DNA of 64,000 nucleotides from CAUPWF01 sp963515125 (GCA_052116865.1 JBQKKG010000001.1:372001-436000); one strand, 5' to 3'; numbered from the stretch's first letter, positions 17,676 to 26,517 are shown. Translations and numbers: made by a program. Notes: generated by a model from the letters alone, not told the origin.

Positions 17676-18941
17676 TTATGATAATTCCGCAATCCGTGAA
17701 ACAGCAACGTAGATTTCTGAAATTTTGTACCAAGTCTTATAATCCACCGTGCCTGTTTCAGGTAATCCGAATACATTTTGAAACTTTTTAACAGAAGCAG
17801 CTGTTGCAGGACCATATATCCCATCGGCTGTAATTTTAGGAATGGCGGGATATGCACCTGCAATGACGTTAAGCTGCTCTTGAATTTGTTTGACTTTATC
17901 ACCGGAAGAACCATTTTCTAATATATAACCAGGCCATGAAGATGGAATACCTGAGACTTCCTGTGCTGCATTGATATACATATCGTCCCCGTAATAGTAG
18001 CGAAGGATTTCGATTGGTGAATAACCTTCATCACCAAGAGCCTTTGATCCCCATTGCGTCATCCAATCCGGACAGCTAACTTGACGTCCATCACAATACT
18101 GAGTTAAGATTGGCTGTCGTACATTAGGTCGTGATAAGTAGGAAGAAAACAATTCATCTGTAATTGCTGAGATAGAATCGAATACATTCCGTTCAGGAAT
18201 CCATTTATGATCAAAGGCGGTAGAAGAAGTAATGGTAAAATCATAGCCCTTATTACGATACCACTCTGTATATACACGATTTAATGTAAAGGACATAATA
18301 GCTAATATATTAGCCCTTATGGTATCTTCAGGCCAGGTCGCGTAAATCTCACTTGAAGCAACATTCTTGATATAATCTTTATATTTCACATAATAATTTT
18401 TAGCAGTTGTATCTTTTGGAGAACCATCATGGACAACGATAAATTCTGGAACAACCACACGGCTAAGCACAATTTCCCCAGTTTCATTCATAGGTTTTAT
18501 TTCATCTTCTGGAATTTTAGGAGGGTATGTTGCGTATAAAGTATGGGCGGCAATGACATATACATTCTCTTTATCTGTAGTAGAGTCGATTGGTCTCATT
18601 GCGATATTTTGTAATGCAGTAACATCTGGAAGTATTTCTGCACCTGAAATACTAATTCGTTCATAGCCAGGGGCAAATACATCAATGGTATATTCAGAAT
18701 AAGGTTGTGCTTCGATTTTAGGATTCAGACTGTACTCTAATGGCGGGGTATCTAGTTCAATTGTCTCGGTTTGACCAGAAGTATCTGTTTTCAATTCTTC
18801 AATTGTCTTATCAGGTATACCAGTATAGGAAAGTGAAATTGTCGCATCAGGAATTGGGTAAGCGGTAATCGAAGATGTAACAGATATTTTCAGCTTTCCC
18901 TTATCCACGGTATCTAATTGCATCGATTTTAATGGATCCAT
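17676..18941 (-). CDS. SpoIID-like protein with C-terminal peptidoglycan-binding domain
   Basis: This 421-residue protein begins with a beta-rich region (about residues 15-120) resembling carboxypeptidase-regulatory or CnaB-type domains. The middle aligns by eye with the SpoIID lytic transglycosylase family: VASSEIYATWPEDTIRAN lines up with the SEMPxSWPxEALKAQ motif that holds the catalytic Glu, followed by FTLNRVYTEWY. Residues about 345-410 form a PG_binding_1 repeat (GSSGDKVKQIQEQLN, ADGIYGPATAASVKKFQ). There is no signal peptide or membrane segment. A role in spore envelope or cortex remodelling is an inference from SpoIID. The gene has its own promoter region, shared with the divergent orphan at 19197. 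Confidence 0.7.
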   Translation of the reverse strand: MDPLKSMQLDTVDKGKLKISVTSSITAYPIPDATISLSYTGIPDKTIEELKTDTSGQTETIELDTPPLEYSLNPKIEAQPYSEYTIDVFAPGYERISISGAEILPDVTALQNIAMRPIDSTTDKENVYVIAAHTLYATYPPKIPEDEIKPMNETGEIVLSRVVVPEFIVVHDGSPKDTTAKNYYVKYKDYIKNVASSEIYATWPEDTIRANILAIMSFTLNRVYTEWYRNKGYDFTITSSTAFDHKWIPERNVFDSISAITDELFSSYLSRPNVRQPILTQYCDGRQVSCPDWMTQWGSKALGDEGYSPIEILRYYYGDDMYINAAQEVSGIPSSWPGYILENGSSGDKVKQIQEQLNVIAGAYPAIPKITADGIYGPATAASVKKFQNVFGLPETGTVDYKTWYKISEIYVAVSRIAELS

Positions 18942-18985
18942 AATAAGTTACCTCACATAGTTCTATTACTATTAATATATTATGG

Positions 18986-19018
18986 ATAATTTCCAGTGTG
19001 CATTAATTTTGTTTATCA
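18986..19018. repeat. 33-base repeat, copy 1
   Basis: This copy matches 19666-19698 at 30 of 33 positions, exactly 680 bases away. It lies 45 bases upstream of the SpoIID-like gene (minus strand) and 178 bases upstream of the orphan gene (plus strand). Unlike copy 2 it is not followed by a TATAAT. The rest of the 255-base intergenic region (18942-19196) shows no further clear signal. Confidence 0.6.
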
Positions 19019-19196
19019 AGTGACAAAAATTAACCTTTCCAGAAAAAGATATTAACTTAAAACAAACAATTCTAAAATATACTATGCAATAGATTGGTAT
19101 TATTTTTTGCTGATCTTACATGATTAATGATAGGTCCATTAGAATCTTTTACATATAGAAGAAAATGTATACAAGAGTATTTGGAGGGGTTATAGA

Positions 19197-19619
19197 ATGA
19201 ACATTATTAGCATAAGAGCACTTTCGAAAAAGTTCAAAATAGATGAAAGTAACGAGGAAAAAATTTTAAAAAATTTAGAATTGTCAATAACAATCATTGA
19301 AATGCGAGATGGAAGAATAGAAAATCAAATATCACTAAACCGTAGCAATGCATCTATAGGAGTTTTAAATCAAGAAGATGCAGCATATATTGAAGAATTA
19401 GTAGAAAAACATACAGTTAAATATCTTGAAAGTCCTTTTGCAGTAGCTATGGATAGTATTGCGATAGATACAAATGGGGTATTAAACCTTTTAAAAATTG
19501 TACCTTATATAATTTTAGAATTAAATACCGCAGACGATACATCTAAAATTGTTATGATAGGTGTAATTTTGTATATGAAGCCATTATTATTACCAGCATT
19601 TCTTCCGTCTTTTCTATAA
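19197..19619 (+). CDS. Hypothetical protein, 140 residues
   Basis: I do not recognise this protein. It begins with a possible helix rich in Lys/Glu (residues 8-27), then a beta-rich stretch. The C-terminus is strongly hydrophobic (about 100-140, with a possible membrane segment ending in LYMKPLLLPAFLPSFL). There is no signal peptide, and only a few polar residues such as Asp and Glu stand out. The start ATG follows GGAGGGG at good spacing, which supports real translation. It stands alone between two copies of a 33-base repeat, with the SpoIID-like gene diverging on one side and the transglutaminase-like gene following on the other. Confidence 0.6.
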   Translation: MNIISIRALSKKFKIDESNEEKILKNLELSITIIEMRDGRIENQISLNRSNASIGVLNQEDAAYIEELVEKHTVKYLESPFAVAMDSIAIDTNGVLNLLKIVPYIILELNTADDTSKIVMIGVILYMKPLLLPAFLPSFL

Positions 19620-19665
19620 AAAAATTAGTAAAATGGATTCGGCAGAGGCACTAAGATATGAATAA

Positions 19666-19704
19666 ATAATTTCCATTGTGCATTAATTCTATTTATCATA
19701 TAAT
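19666..19704 (+). promoter_or_regulatory. 33-base repeat copy 2, forming a promoter
   Basis: Repeat copy 2 (19666-19698) contains TTGTGC (19676-19681), which stands 17 bases before a perfect TATAAT (19699-19704). That makes a plausible vegetative promoter for the transglutaminase-like gene 30 bases downstream. The repeat covers the -35 box and spacer, so it may be a binding site for a shared regulator. Confidence 0.55.
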
Positions 19705-19733
19705 AAGATTATCTATTGAATAGGAGTTAAACG

Positions 19734-20972
19734 ATGCAAAGAAAAAGTAAAAGGAAACATTTAGGTGGTTGTATTGTACCTTTTGTAGTTGTAATGTTGA
19801 TTGGACTTTCTACAGCAGCAGGTTTTTCGATGTTAGTGAAAAAAGGTATTATCTCAGATCACTATCAGATTGCTAGTGTAGCGAACATGGCAGAAGCATT
19901 ACCTTTTCAAGAAATAACTATAGATGAAAAAGAATTTGTAAATAAATACTATTATCAGCAATTAACTTCAGATGAACAACTAATATACAAAGAGATATTA
20001 CAAGGTATTCGAAATGATGCAAAGGAAATTTATCTCCATATGGAGGATGGAGAACGAGCAATGATATTGTATCAATATGTTTTATATGATTACCCAGAAT
20101 TTTTTTGGTGCAGTGAAAGTGTGCATGTTACATATAATCCTTCTGCAAAGGGACAGGAGGGCTATTCCATATTGCAACCAACGTATTCCTATGAGGGGAT
20201 ACAAAAAGAACAGATGAAGCAAGCAGTTGAACGAGAAGTAAGTACATGCCTTGCAAGCATTTCTTCAGAGGCCACAGAATATGAAAAAATAAAATATGCG
20301 TATGAATATATCATTAATACAACAGATTATAATAGCGAGGCTTCAGACAATCAAAACATTTACAGTGTATTTGTCAATAAACAATCGGTCTGTGCAGGTT
20401 ATGCAAGGGCAAATCAATATCTACTAGAACGAATGGGCATGTTCTGTACTTATGTCACTGGTGAGGTGACTTCAGATGAACGAGGAACACAATTGCATGC
20501 GTGGAATATGGTACGGTGCGATGGAGAATACTATTACGTAGATGCCACATGGGGAGATCCCATCTATTTGGAAGGCGAAGAAAAACAAGGTGCTAATATC
20601 AATTATGATTACTTATGTTGTAACCAAGATGAACTTTTTAAAACACATACCATACAAGGTGAAATTTCATTTCCGGAATGTCATTCTATGGAATATAATT
20701 ATTATGTAATCAATGGGATGTATTACGAAGTATTTGATAGAGACGAGGCACTTCACGTAATGAAGAATGACATTAATCAAGGAAGAAGCAATACTGTTTT
20801 CAAATATGGAGACGCTTTGATTTATCAAGAGGCAAGCAATATCATTATCAACGAATTGCTAGGAGAAGCAGCACAATATTTAATGAAATCTTATGGATTA
20901 CAAGAAGTGAAATATTACTATCAATTGGATGAAACAGCTAATAGAATTACGCTATATTGGAAGTATGAATAG
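19734..20972 (+). CDS. Transglutaminase-like (cysteine protease-fold) membrane-anchored protein
   Basis: This 412-residue protein has an N-terminal membrane segment (about 12-34) after a basic stretch, so the bulk lies outside the cell. A transglutaminase-like core around residues 180-290 carries a full Cys-His-Asp triad: C220 in QSVCAGYA, H255 in LHAWNMV and D270 in YVDATWGDP. Bacterial members are mostly peptidases or amidases acting on cell-surface proteins or peptidoglycan. Substrate and role here are unknown. It has its own promoter (19676-19704) and no evident terminator before the carAB promoter. Confidence 0.82.
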   Translation: MQRKSKRKHLGGCIVPFVVVMLIGLSTAAGFSMLVKKGIISDHYQIASVANMAEALPFQEITIDEKEFVNKYYYQQLTSDEQLIYKEILQGIRNDAKEIYLHMEDGERAMILYQYVLYDYPEFFWCSESVHVTYNPSAKGQEGYSILQPTYSYEGIQKEQMKQAVEREVSTCLASISSEATEYEKIKYAYEYIINTTDYNSEASDNQNIYSVFVNKQSVCAGYARANQYLLERMGMFCTYVTGEVTSDERGTQLHAWNMVRCDGEYYYVDATWGDPIYLEGEEKQGANINYDYLCCNQDELFKTHTIQGEISFPECHSMEYNYYVINGMYYEVFDRDEALHVMKNDINQGRSNTVFKYGDALIYQEASNIIINELLGEAAQYLMKSYGLQEVKYYYQLDETANRITLYWKYE

Positions 20973-21011
20973 ATTTATAAAATGAAAATGCAGGGAATCT
21001 AAAAATAGTAG

Positions 21012-21040
21012 TTGAAATACTTTATAAAATGTGGTAAACT
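21012..21040 (+). promoter_or_regulatory. carAB promoter
   Basis: TTGAAA (21012-21017), a 17-base spacer and TAAACT (21035-21040) predict a start near 21047. That leaves only about 15 bases of leader before the terminator hairpin at 21062. Confidence 0.6.
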
Positions 21041-21061
21041 CTTTACAATTTGAGAATAAGG

Positions 21062-21093
21062 GCGCTCTGAAAGACTTTCAAGGGCGCTTTTTT
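21062..21093 (+). terminator. Leader terminator (possible attenuator) before carA
   Basis: A 10-bp stem with one bulged A (21062-21071 with 21077-21087) is followed by six T (21088-21093). It lies between the carAB promoter and carA, so it should stop most transcripts unless relieved. No PyrR-type binding loop was recognised. It could also serve read-through from the gene upstream. Confidence 0.65.
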
Positions 21094-21129
21094 CTGAGTA
21101 GATAAGTATGAAGGGATAAAGGTGATAAG

Positions 21130-22203
21130 ATGAAAGCATTTTTAATTTTAGAAGATGGAACCGTATTCACTGGAACTAGTATTGGCTCCAAAAGGGATAT
21201 GATTAGTGAAATCGTATTTAATACCTCGATGACTGGCTATTTAGAGGTTTTGACTGACCCTTCTTATGCGGGACAAGCGGTTGTTATGACATATCCGTTG
21301 ATAGGAAATTATGGAATATGTTATGAAGATATGGAATCTAAAAAAGCTTGGCATGATGGTTTTATTGTTCGTGAATTATCAAGGATGCCAAGTAATTTTA
21401 GAAGTGGTGGAACAATTCAAGAGTTTTTAGAAAAACAAGATATTCCAGGTATAGCAGGGGTTGACACAAGGGCACTTACAAAAATTTTACGAGAAAAAGG
21501 AACTATGAATGGAATGATTACGACAAATGAGCAGTATAATCTTGGAGAAATTATTCCTAAATTAAAAGCCTATACGGTGGGAGATGTAGTATCAAAAGTA
21601 ACTTGTGACGAAAAGTATGTAATTCATGGACAAGGTCCAAAGGTTGCACTTATGGACTTCGGTGCAAAAAGAAATATTGCCAAATCTTTAAATGAGCGTG
21701 GTTGTGAAGTGACTGTTTATCCGGCACACACCACTGCAGAAGAAATCATTTCAGCAAATCCAGACGGAATTATGTTGTCTAATGGACCTGGAGATCCAAA
21801 AGATTGCGTAACAATCATCAAAGAAATCAAAAAACTTTATCATACAGATATTCCTATATTTGCTATTTGTTTGGGACATCAATTGATGGCTCTTGCTAAT
21901 GGTGCGGATACGCATAAGCTAAAATATGGTCACAGAGGTGGAAATCACCCTGTAAAAGACTTGCATACAAATAAAGTTTATATATCATCACAGAATCACG
22001 GATATGTGGTAGATTCAGAAGGTTTGGATGCATCGGTGGCAAAACCTGCATTTGTAAATGTTAATGATAGTACAAATGAGGGCCTAGAATATGTTGGAAA
22101 ACAAATCTTTACAGTACAATTTCATCCGGAAGCTTGTCCAGGGCCACAAGATTCTAGTTACTTATTTGATCGTTTTATGAATATGATGGGAGGAACAAAA
22201 TAA
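21130..22203 (+). CDS. carA: Carbamoyl-phosphate synthase, small (glutaminase) subunit
   Basis: CarA hydrolyses glutamine and passes ammonia to CarB for carbamoyl phosphate, used for pyrimidines and arginine. The N-terminal CPSase domain begins AFLILEDGTVFTG. The class-I amidotransferase domain has C247 in AICLGHQLMA, and the His/Glu pair in VQFHPEACPGP. The length of 357 is normal. The ATG follows AAAGGTGATAAG. The stop overlaps the carB start by one base (TAATG). Confidence 0.97.
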   Translation: MKAFLILEDGTVFTGTSIGSKRDMISEIVFNTSMTGYLEVLTDPSYAGQAVVMTYPLIGNYGICYEDMESKKAWHDGFIVRELSRMPSNFRSGGTIQEFLEKQDIPGIAGVDTRALTKILREKGTMNGMITTNEQYNLGEIIPKLKAYTVGDVVSKVTCDEKYVIHGQGPKVALMDFGAKRNIAKSLNERGCEVTVYPAHTTAEEIISANPDGIMLSNGPGDPKDCVTIIKEIKKLYHTDIPIFAICLGHQLMALANGADTHKLKYGHRGGNHPVKDLHTNKVYISSQNHGYVVDSEGLDASVAKPAFVNVNDSTNEGLEYVGKQIFTVQFHPEACPGPQDSSYLFDRFMNMMGGTK

Positions 22204-25200
22204 TGCCAAGAAATAATAACATAAAAAAAGTATTAGTGATTGGTTCAGGCCCGATTGTTATTGGACAAGCAGCAGAATTTGATTATGCAGGAACACAGGC
22301 TTGTCGTTCTTTAAAAGAAGAAGGGATAGAAGTTGTTCTACTAAACTCCAATCCAGCTACCATTATGACAGACAAAGATATTGCAGATAAAGTTTATATC
22401 GAACCTTTGACGGTAGAAGTTGTAGAACAACTTATTTTAAAAGAACAGCCAGATAGTGTACTACCAACGCTGGGAGGACAGGCTGCTTTAAATTTAGCAA
22501 TGGAGTTAGAAGAAGATGGATTTCTGAAAAAACACGCTGTTAGTCTTATTGGTACTACATCTGAAACGATTAAGAAAGCAGAGGATCGTTTGGAATTTAA
22601 GACTACTATGGAGAAGATTGGTGAGCCATGTGCAGCTTCCTTGGTGGTTGAAAATCTTGAGGATGGAATCACGTTTGCAGAGGAAATTGGTTATCCAGTG
22701 GTATTACGTCCAGCCTATACTTTAGGCGGTAGTGGCGGTGGTATTGCAGAAGATAGAGAACAATTAGAAGAAATCTTGGAAAACGGACTTCGTTTATCAA
22801 GGGTGGGGCAGGTTTTAGTAGAACGTTGTATTGCAGGATGGAAAGAGATAGAATATGAAGTAATGCGTGATGGAAATGGTAACTGTATTACTGTGTGTAA
22901 TATGGAAAATCTAGATCCTGTAGGTGTACATACAGGTGATAGTATAGTAGTTGCACCTTCTCAAACATTGGCAGATAAAGAGTATCAGATGTTGCGTACT
23001 TCCGCACTTAATATTATTAATGAGCTAAAGATTACAGGAGGATGTAATGTACAGTATGCACTTCATCCGACTAGTTTTGAGTATTGTGTTATTGAGGTAA
23101 ACCCACGAGTAAGTCGTTCTTCAGCATTGGCATCAAAAGCAACTGGATACCCAATTGCAAAAGTTGCGGCAAAAATTGCGCTTGGTTATACGTTAGATGA
23201 AGTGAAAAATGCGATTACAGGGAAGACTTATGCAAGTTTTGAACCAATGTTAGACTATTGTGTGGTAAAAATTCCAAGACTCCCGTTTGATAAATTTATT
23301 AGTGCTAAGAGAACCCTGACTACACAGATGAAAGCAACTGGAGAAGTTATGAGTATTTGTGATAATTTTGAAGGCGGTCTAATGAAAGCTATTCGTTCTT
23401 TGGAGCAACACGTGGATAGTCTGATGTCTTATGATTTTTCAACTTTTAGTAAAGAGGATATTCTAGAACAATTATCAGTTGTTGATGACCGAAGAATCTG
23501 GGTCATTGCAGAGGCAATCCGCAAAGGAATCTCATATGAAGAAATTCACACTATTACAAAGATAGATCTTTGGTTTATTGACAAAATAGCTATTATTGTT
23601 GAAATGGAGGAAGCTTTAAAAGGACAACCATTAACACCAGAGTTATTAAAAGAAGCGAAACGTATGGAATTTCCAGATAATGTGATTGGAAGACTTGTGG
23701 GAAAGACAGAATTAGAAATACATGATATGCGAAAAACCCATGGAATTGTTGCAGCCTATAAGATGGTAGATACGTGCGCAGCAGAATTTGCAGCGGCAAC
23801 TCCATATTATTATTCGGTTTATGGTAGTGAAAATGAAGTGGAAGAAACAAGGAATAAGAAAAAAGTATTAGTTCTTGGTTCGGGTCCAATTCGTATTGGA
23901 CAAGGAATTGAATTTGACTTTTGTTCTGTTCATTGTACATGGGCATTTTCGAAAGAAGGATATGAGACCATCATTGTAAATAATAATCCAGAGACAGTGA
24001 GTACAGATTTTGATATCGCAGATAAGCTGTACTTTGAACCATTAACGCCGGAAGATGTGGAAAGCATTGTAGATATAGAAAAGCCTGATGGAGCAGTCGT
24101 TCAATTCGGTGGTCAGACAGCTATTAAGTTAACGGAAGCATTGATGAAGATGGGTGTGCCTATTTTAGGAACATCTGCAGAAAATGTAGATGCAGCAGAG
24201 GATAGAGAATTATTTGACAAAATACTTGAAGATTGTGGTATTCCAAGACCACAAGGAGGAACTGTTTTTACAGCTGAGGAGGCGAAAAAGGTTGCAAATG
24301 AATTGGGATATCCAGTTCTTGTAAGACCGTCCTATGTACTAGGGGGACAAGGAATGCAGATTGCAATCAATGATCATGATATTGATGAATTCATTGGAAT
24401 TATTAATCGAATTGCACAAGATCACCCTATTTTAGTTGATAAATATTTAGTTGGTAAGGAAATTGAGGTAGACGCAGTATGCGATGGCGAGGATATCTTG
24501 ATTCCGGGCATTATGGAACATATTGAACGTGCGGGTATACATTCAGGAGACAGTATATCAGTGTACCCTGCCCAAAGTATTTCTGAAAGTACTAAAGTGA
24601 AAATAGAAGATTATACACGTAAACTTGCTAAGTCATTGCATGTAATTGGTCTTATAAATATTCAGTTTATTGTATGCGGTGAAGAGGTATATGTGATTGA
24701 AGTAAACCCAAGATCAAGTCGTACGGTACCTTATATTAGTAAGGTTACAGGCATTCCGATTGTTCCTTTGGCAACAAAAGTAATTATTGGAAATACTATT
24801 AAGGGATTAGGATATACAACAGGACTTCAAAAGGAGGCCGATTACATTGCAATTAAAATGCCTGTATTTTCGTTTGAGAAGATCCGAGGAGCAGATATCA
24901 GTTTGGGACCAGAGATGAAATCAACGGGTGAATGTCTAGGAATTGCGAGAACATTTAATGAGGCCCTCTATAAAGCATTCTTGGGGGCTGGCATTAACTT
25001 ACCAAAGCATAAAAATATGATTATGACCTTAAAAGATGAAGATAAAGAAGAAGGTATAGCAATTGCTCGCCGATTTGAACAGCTTGGGTATCGTATTTTT
25101 GCAACGAAAGGTACGGCAGAAGCGCTAAAATCAAAAGGAGTAAAGGCCGTACGTACCAACAAGATTGAACAGGAATCTCCAAATCTAATGGATTTGATTC

Positions 25201-25403
25201 TTGGTCATGAAATAGATCTAGTAATTGATACACCACCACAGGGTGCGGATAGAGCGCGTGATGGGTTCATTATTCGACGCAACGCTATTGAGACTGGTGT
25301 GAATGTACTGACATCCTTGGATACAGCAGAGGCACTTGTTACTAGTTTGGAAAATACGGATGTAAATCAATTGACATTGATAGATATTGCAACAGTTCAA
25401 TAA
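22203..25403 (+). CDS. carB: Carbamoyl-phosphate synthase, large subunit
   Basis: CarB makes carbamoyl phosphate from bicarbonate, two ATP and ammonia tunnelled from CarA. The 1066-residue protein has two homologous ATP-grasp halves, beginning at VLVIGSGPIVIGQAAEFDYA and again at about residue 555 with VLVLGSGPIRIGQGIEFDF. Each has an RPSYVLGG/RPAYTLGG ATP-binding segment and an EVNPR motif. The C-terminal MGS-like regulatory domain (about 935-1066) holds the effector site (UMP/ornithine in E. coli). The one-base overlap with carA indicates coupling. No other pyr gene is adjacent. Confidence 0.97.
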   Translation: MPRNNNIKKVLVIGSGPIVIGQAAEFDYAGTQACRSLKEEGIEVVLLNSNPATIMTDKDIADKVYIEPLTVEVVEQLILKEQPDSVLPTLGGQAALNLAMELEEDGFLKKHAVSLIGTTSETIKKAEDRLEFKTTMEKIGEPCAASLVVENLEDGITFAEEIGYPVVLRPAYTLGGSGGGIAEDREQLEEILENGLRLSRVGQVLVERCIAGWKEIEYEVMRDGNGNCITVCNMENLDPVGVHTGDSIVVAPSQTLADKEYQMLRTSALNIINELKITGGCNVQYALHPTSFEYCVIEVNPRVSRSSALASKATGYPIAKVAAKIALGYTLDEVKNAITGKTYASFEPMLDYCVVKIPRLPFDKFISAKRTLTTQMKATGEVMSICDNFEGGLMKAIRSLEQHVDSLMSYDFSTFSKEDILEQLSVVDDRRIWVIAEAIRKGISYEEIHTITKIDLWFIDKIAIIVEMEEALKGQPLTPELLKEAKRMEFPDNVIGRLVGKTELEIHDMRKTHGIVAAYKMVDTCAAEFAAATPYYYSVYGSENEVEETRNKKKVLVLGSGPIRIGQGIEFDFCSVHCTWAFSKEGYETIIVNNNPETVSTDFDIADKLYFEPLTPEDVESIVDIEKPDGAVVQFGGQTAIKLTEALMKMGVPILGTSAENVDAAEDRELFDKILEDCGIPRPQGGTVFTAEEAKKVANELGYPVLVRPSYVLGGQGMQIAINDHDIDEFIGIINRIAQDHPILVDKYLVGKEIEVDAVCDGEDILIPGIMEHIERAGIHSGDSISVYPAQSISESTKVKIEDYTRKLAKSLHVIGLINIQFIVCGEEVYVIEVNPRSSRTVPYISKVTGIPIVPLATKVIIGNTIKGLGYTTGLQKEADYIAIKMPVFSFEKIRGADISLGPEMKSTGECLGIARTFNEALYKAFLGAGINLPKHKNMIMTLKDEDKEEGIAIARRFEQLGYRIFATKGTAEALKSKGVKAVRTNKIEQESPNLMDLILGHEIDLVIDTPPQGADRARDGFIIRRNAIETGVNVLTSLDTAEALVTSLENTDVNQLTLIDIATVQ

Positions 25404-25411
25404 AATGTATT

Positions 25412-25444
25412 TAATAAAAAGTCTGGTTTACCAGACTTTTTATT
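25412..25444 (+). terminator. Rho-independent terminator after carB
   Basis: A stem of GTCTGG/CCAGAC, extended by A5/T5 and AATA/TATT (25412-25426 with 25431-25444), has a 4-base loop and a T-tract. It ends the carAB transcript. Confidence 0.88.
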
Positions 25445-25455
25445 ATGGTAAAATC

Positions 25456-25484
25456 TTGAAAATTCAATTTGTTAATGATAAGAT
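25456..25484 (+). promoter_or_regulatory. Promoter of the cupin gene
   Basis: TTGAAA (25456-25461), a 17-base spacer and TAAGAT (25479-25484) stand just after the carB terminator and about 35 bases before the chosen start. Confidence 0.5.
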
Positions 25485-25518
25485 AGCTAGTAAAAATAAG
25501 AATATGGGAGAGGACGTC

Positions 25519-25863
25519 ATGACGCACAAAGAAGATAGAGAAGTTTTGGAATTGGAAGCGGTTCAAGGTGGAACAGGAATTTTAAAGAGAGAGGCATTAA
25601 TAACTCCGGAACAATGGGGACAACATTGTGGACTTTTTGCAGAAGTTACCTTAGTTCCTGGAGCCGTGCTGGGATATCATGAACACCATGGAGAGACAGA
25701 GACTTATTATATAACGAAAGGAAATGGTATCTATAATGAAAATGGTAAGTTCCTGGAAGTAAAAGCTGGCGATGTGACATTTTGTGAGGATGGTAAAGGG
25801 CATGGTATGGAGAATACGGGAAGCTCTGAACTTACATTTATAGCACTTATATTAAAAAAATAA
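25519..25863 (+). CDS. Cupin-domain protein
   Basis: This is a 114-residue single-domain cupin. Motif 1 is GYHEHHGETETYYITKGNG, supplying His, His and Glu metal ligands, and motif 2 is AGDVTFCEDGKGHGMEN with the fourth His. The set is complete, so it is probably a metal-binding small-molecule isomerase, oxygenase or sensor. The substrate cannot be read. The open frame extends 44 codons upstream into the terminator and promoter; the ATG at 25519 with GGGAGAGG before it is the right start. The acetyltransferase gene follows 21 bases later, so the two may share a transcript. Confidence 0.82.
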   Translation: MTHKEDREVLELEAVQGGTGILKREALITPEQWGQHCGLFAEVTLVPGAVLGYHEHHGETETYYITKGNGIYNENGKFLEVKAGDVTFCEDGKGHGMENTGSSELTFIALILKK

Positions 25864-25884
25864 ACAGTAGATTGGAGGGGAAGA

Positions 25885-26445
25885 ATGACTGAGAGAGAAA
25901 AAATGTTAGCTGGGGAACTATATAAGGCCTGGGATGCAGAATTGGCAAAAATGAGAGCGGACGCCAGGGTGTTTACAGAAGAATTACGGAAAACACCTAT
26001 TCAGGAAGAAGAAAAGAGAAGAACCTTACTGCAGCAAATGTTAGGCTCTTGTGGTACATATCCTTATGTTGAAAATAACTTCCGTTGTGATTATGGGTGC
26101 CATATTCACGTAGGGGATAATTTTTACGCCAATTTTGATTGTGTCATGTTAGATGCTGCCGAAATAAAAATAGGGAATAACTGCATGATAGCTCCTCAAG
26201 TAGGATTGTATACGGCCACTCACCCATTAGACGTGGCAAGAAGAGTAGATCAACTACTTGAATATGCACAACCAATCACTATTGGTGATAATTGTTGGAT
26301 TGGTGGTCATGCAACCATTCTTCCAGGGGTTACCTTGGGTGACAATGTTGTGGTTGCAGGAGGTGCAGTTGTAACAAAGAGCTTTGGGAATAATGTGGTA
26401 ATAGGTGGGAATCCTGCACGGGTGCTGAAAAATATAAAAAAATAA
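25885..26445 (+). CDS. Sugar O-acetyltransferase (maltose/galactoside acetyltransferase type)
   Basis: This 186-residue hexapeptide-repeat (left-handed beta-helix) acetyltransferase resembles Maa/LacA. The N-terminal Mac domain starts MTEREKMLAGELYKAWDAEL. The fold then has YVENNFRCDYGCHIHVGDNFYA, with the catalytic His in YTATHPLD and IGDNCWIGGHATILPGV as typical repeats. The family acetylates hydroxyls of sugars with acetyl-CoA, probably for detoxification. The ATG follows TTGGAGGGG. It lies between a cupin and a PadR regulator; the regulator's promoter begins inside the gap behind it. Confidence 0.9.
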   Translation: MTEREKMLAGELYKAWDAELAKMRADARVFTEELRKTPIQEEEKRRTLLQQMLGSCGTYPYVENNFRCDYGCHIHVGDNFYANFDCVMLDAAEIKIGNNCMIAPQVGLYTATHPLDVARRVDQLLEYAQPITIGDNCWIGGHATILPGVTLGDNVVVAGGAVVTKSFGNNVVIGGNPARVLKNIKK

Positions 26446-26455
26446 TTCAAAACCA

Positions 26456-26484
26456 TTGACGTATATAGATTGCCGATATATAAT
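26456..26484 (+). promoter_or_regulatory. Promoter of the padR operon
   Basis: TTGACG (26456-26461), a 17-base spacer and a perfect TATAAT (26479-26484) make one of the strongest promoters in the window. It is embedded in a long dyad. Confidence 0.75.
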
Positions 26485-26506
26485 GAGTATATCGACAATC
26501 TATATA
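26462..26506. promoter_or_regulatory. Probable PadR operator: 45-base dyad over the promoter
   Basis: Two 19-base arms (26462-26480 and 26488-26506) are complementary at 18 of 19 positions and flank a 7-base centre that carries the end of the -10 box. The dyad covers spacer, -10 and transcription start, ending at the ribosome site. A PadR protein is encoded 12 bases on, so self-repression is the natural reading. Confidence 0.7.
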
Positions 26507-26517
26507 GGAGGAGAATT

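Noticed and set aside
18942..18985. Sporulation-sigma promoter (CATAATATA, minus strand) for the SpoIID-like gene
   Set aside because: It fits a -10 of the sigma-E/K kind but no matching -35 was found at the right distance.
25387..25518. N-terminal extension of the cupin gene (44 codons upstream)
   Set aside because: It runs through the carB end, a strong terminator and a promoter; the ATG at 25519 has a good ribosome site and gives the normal cupin start.
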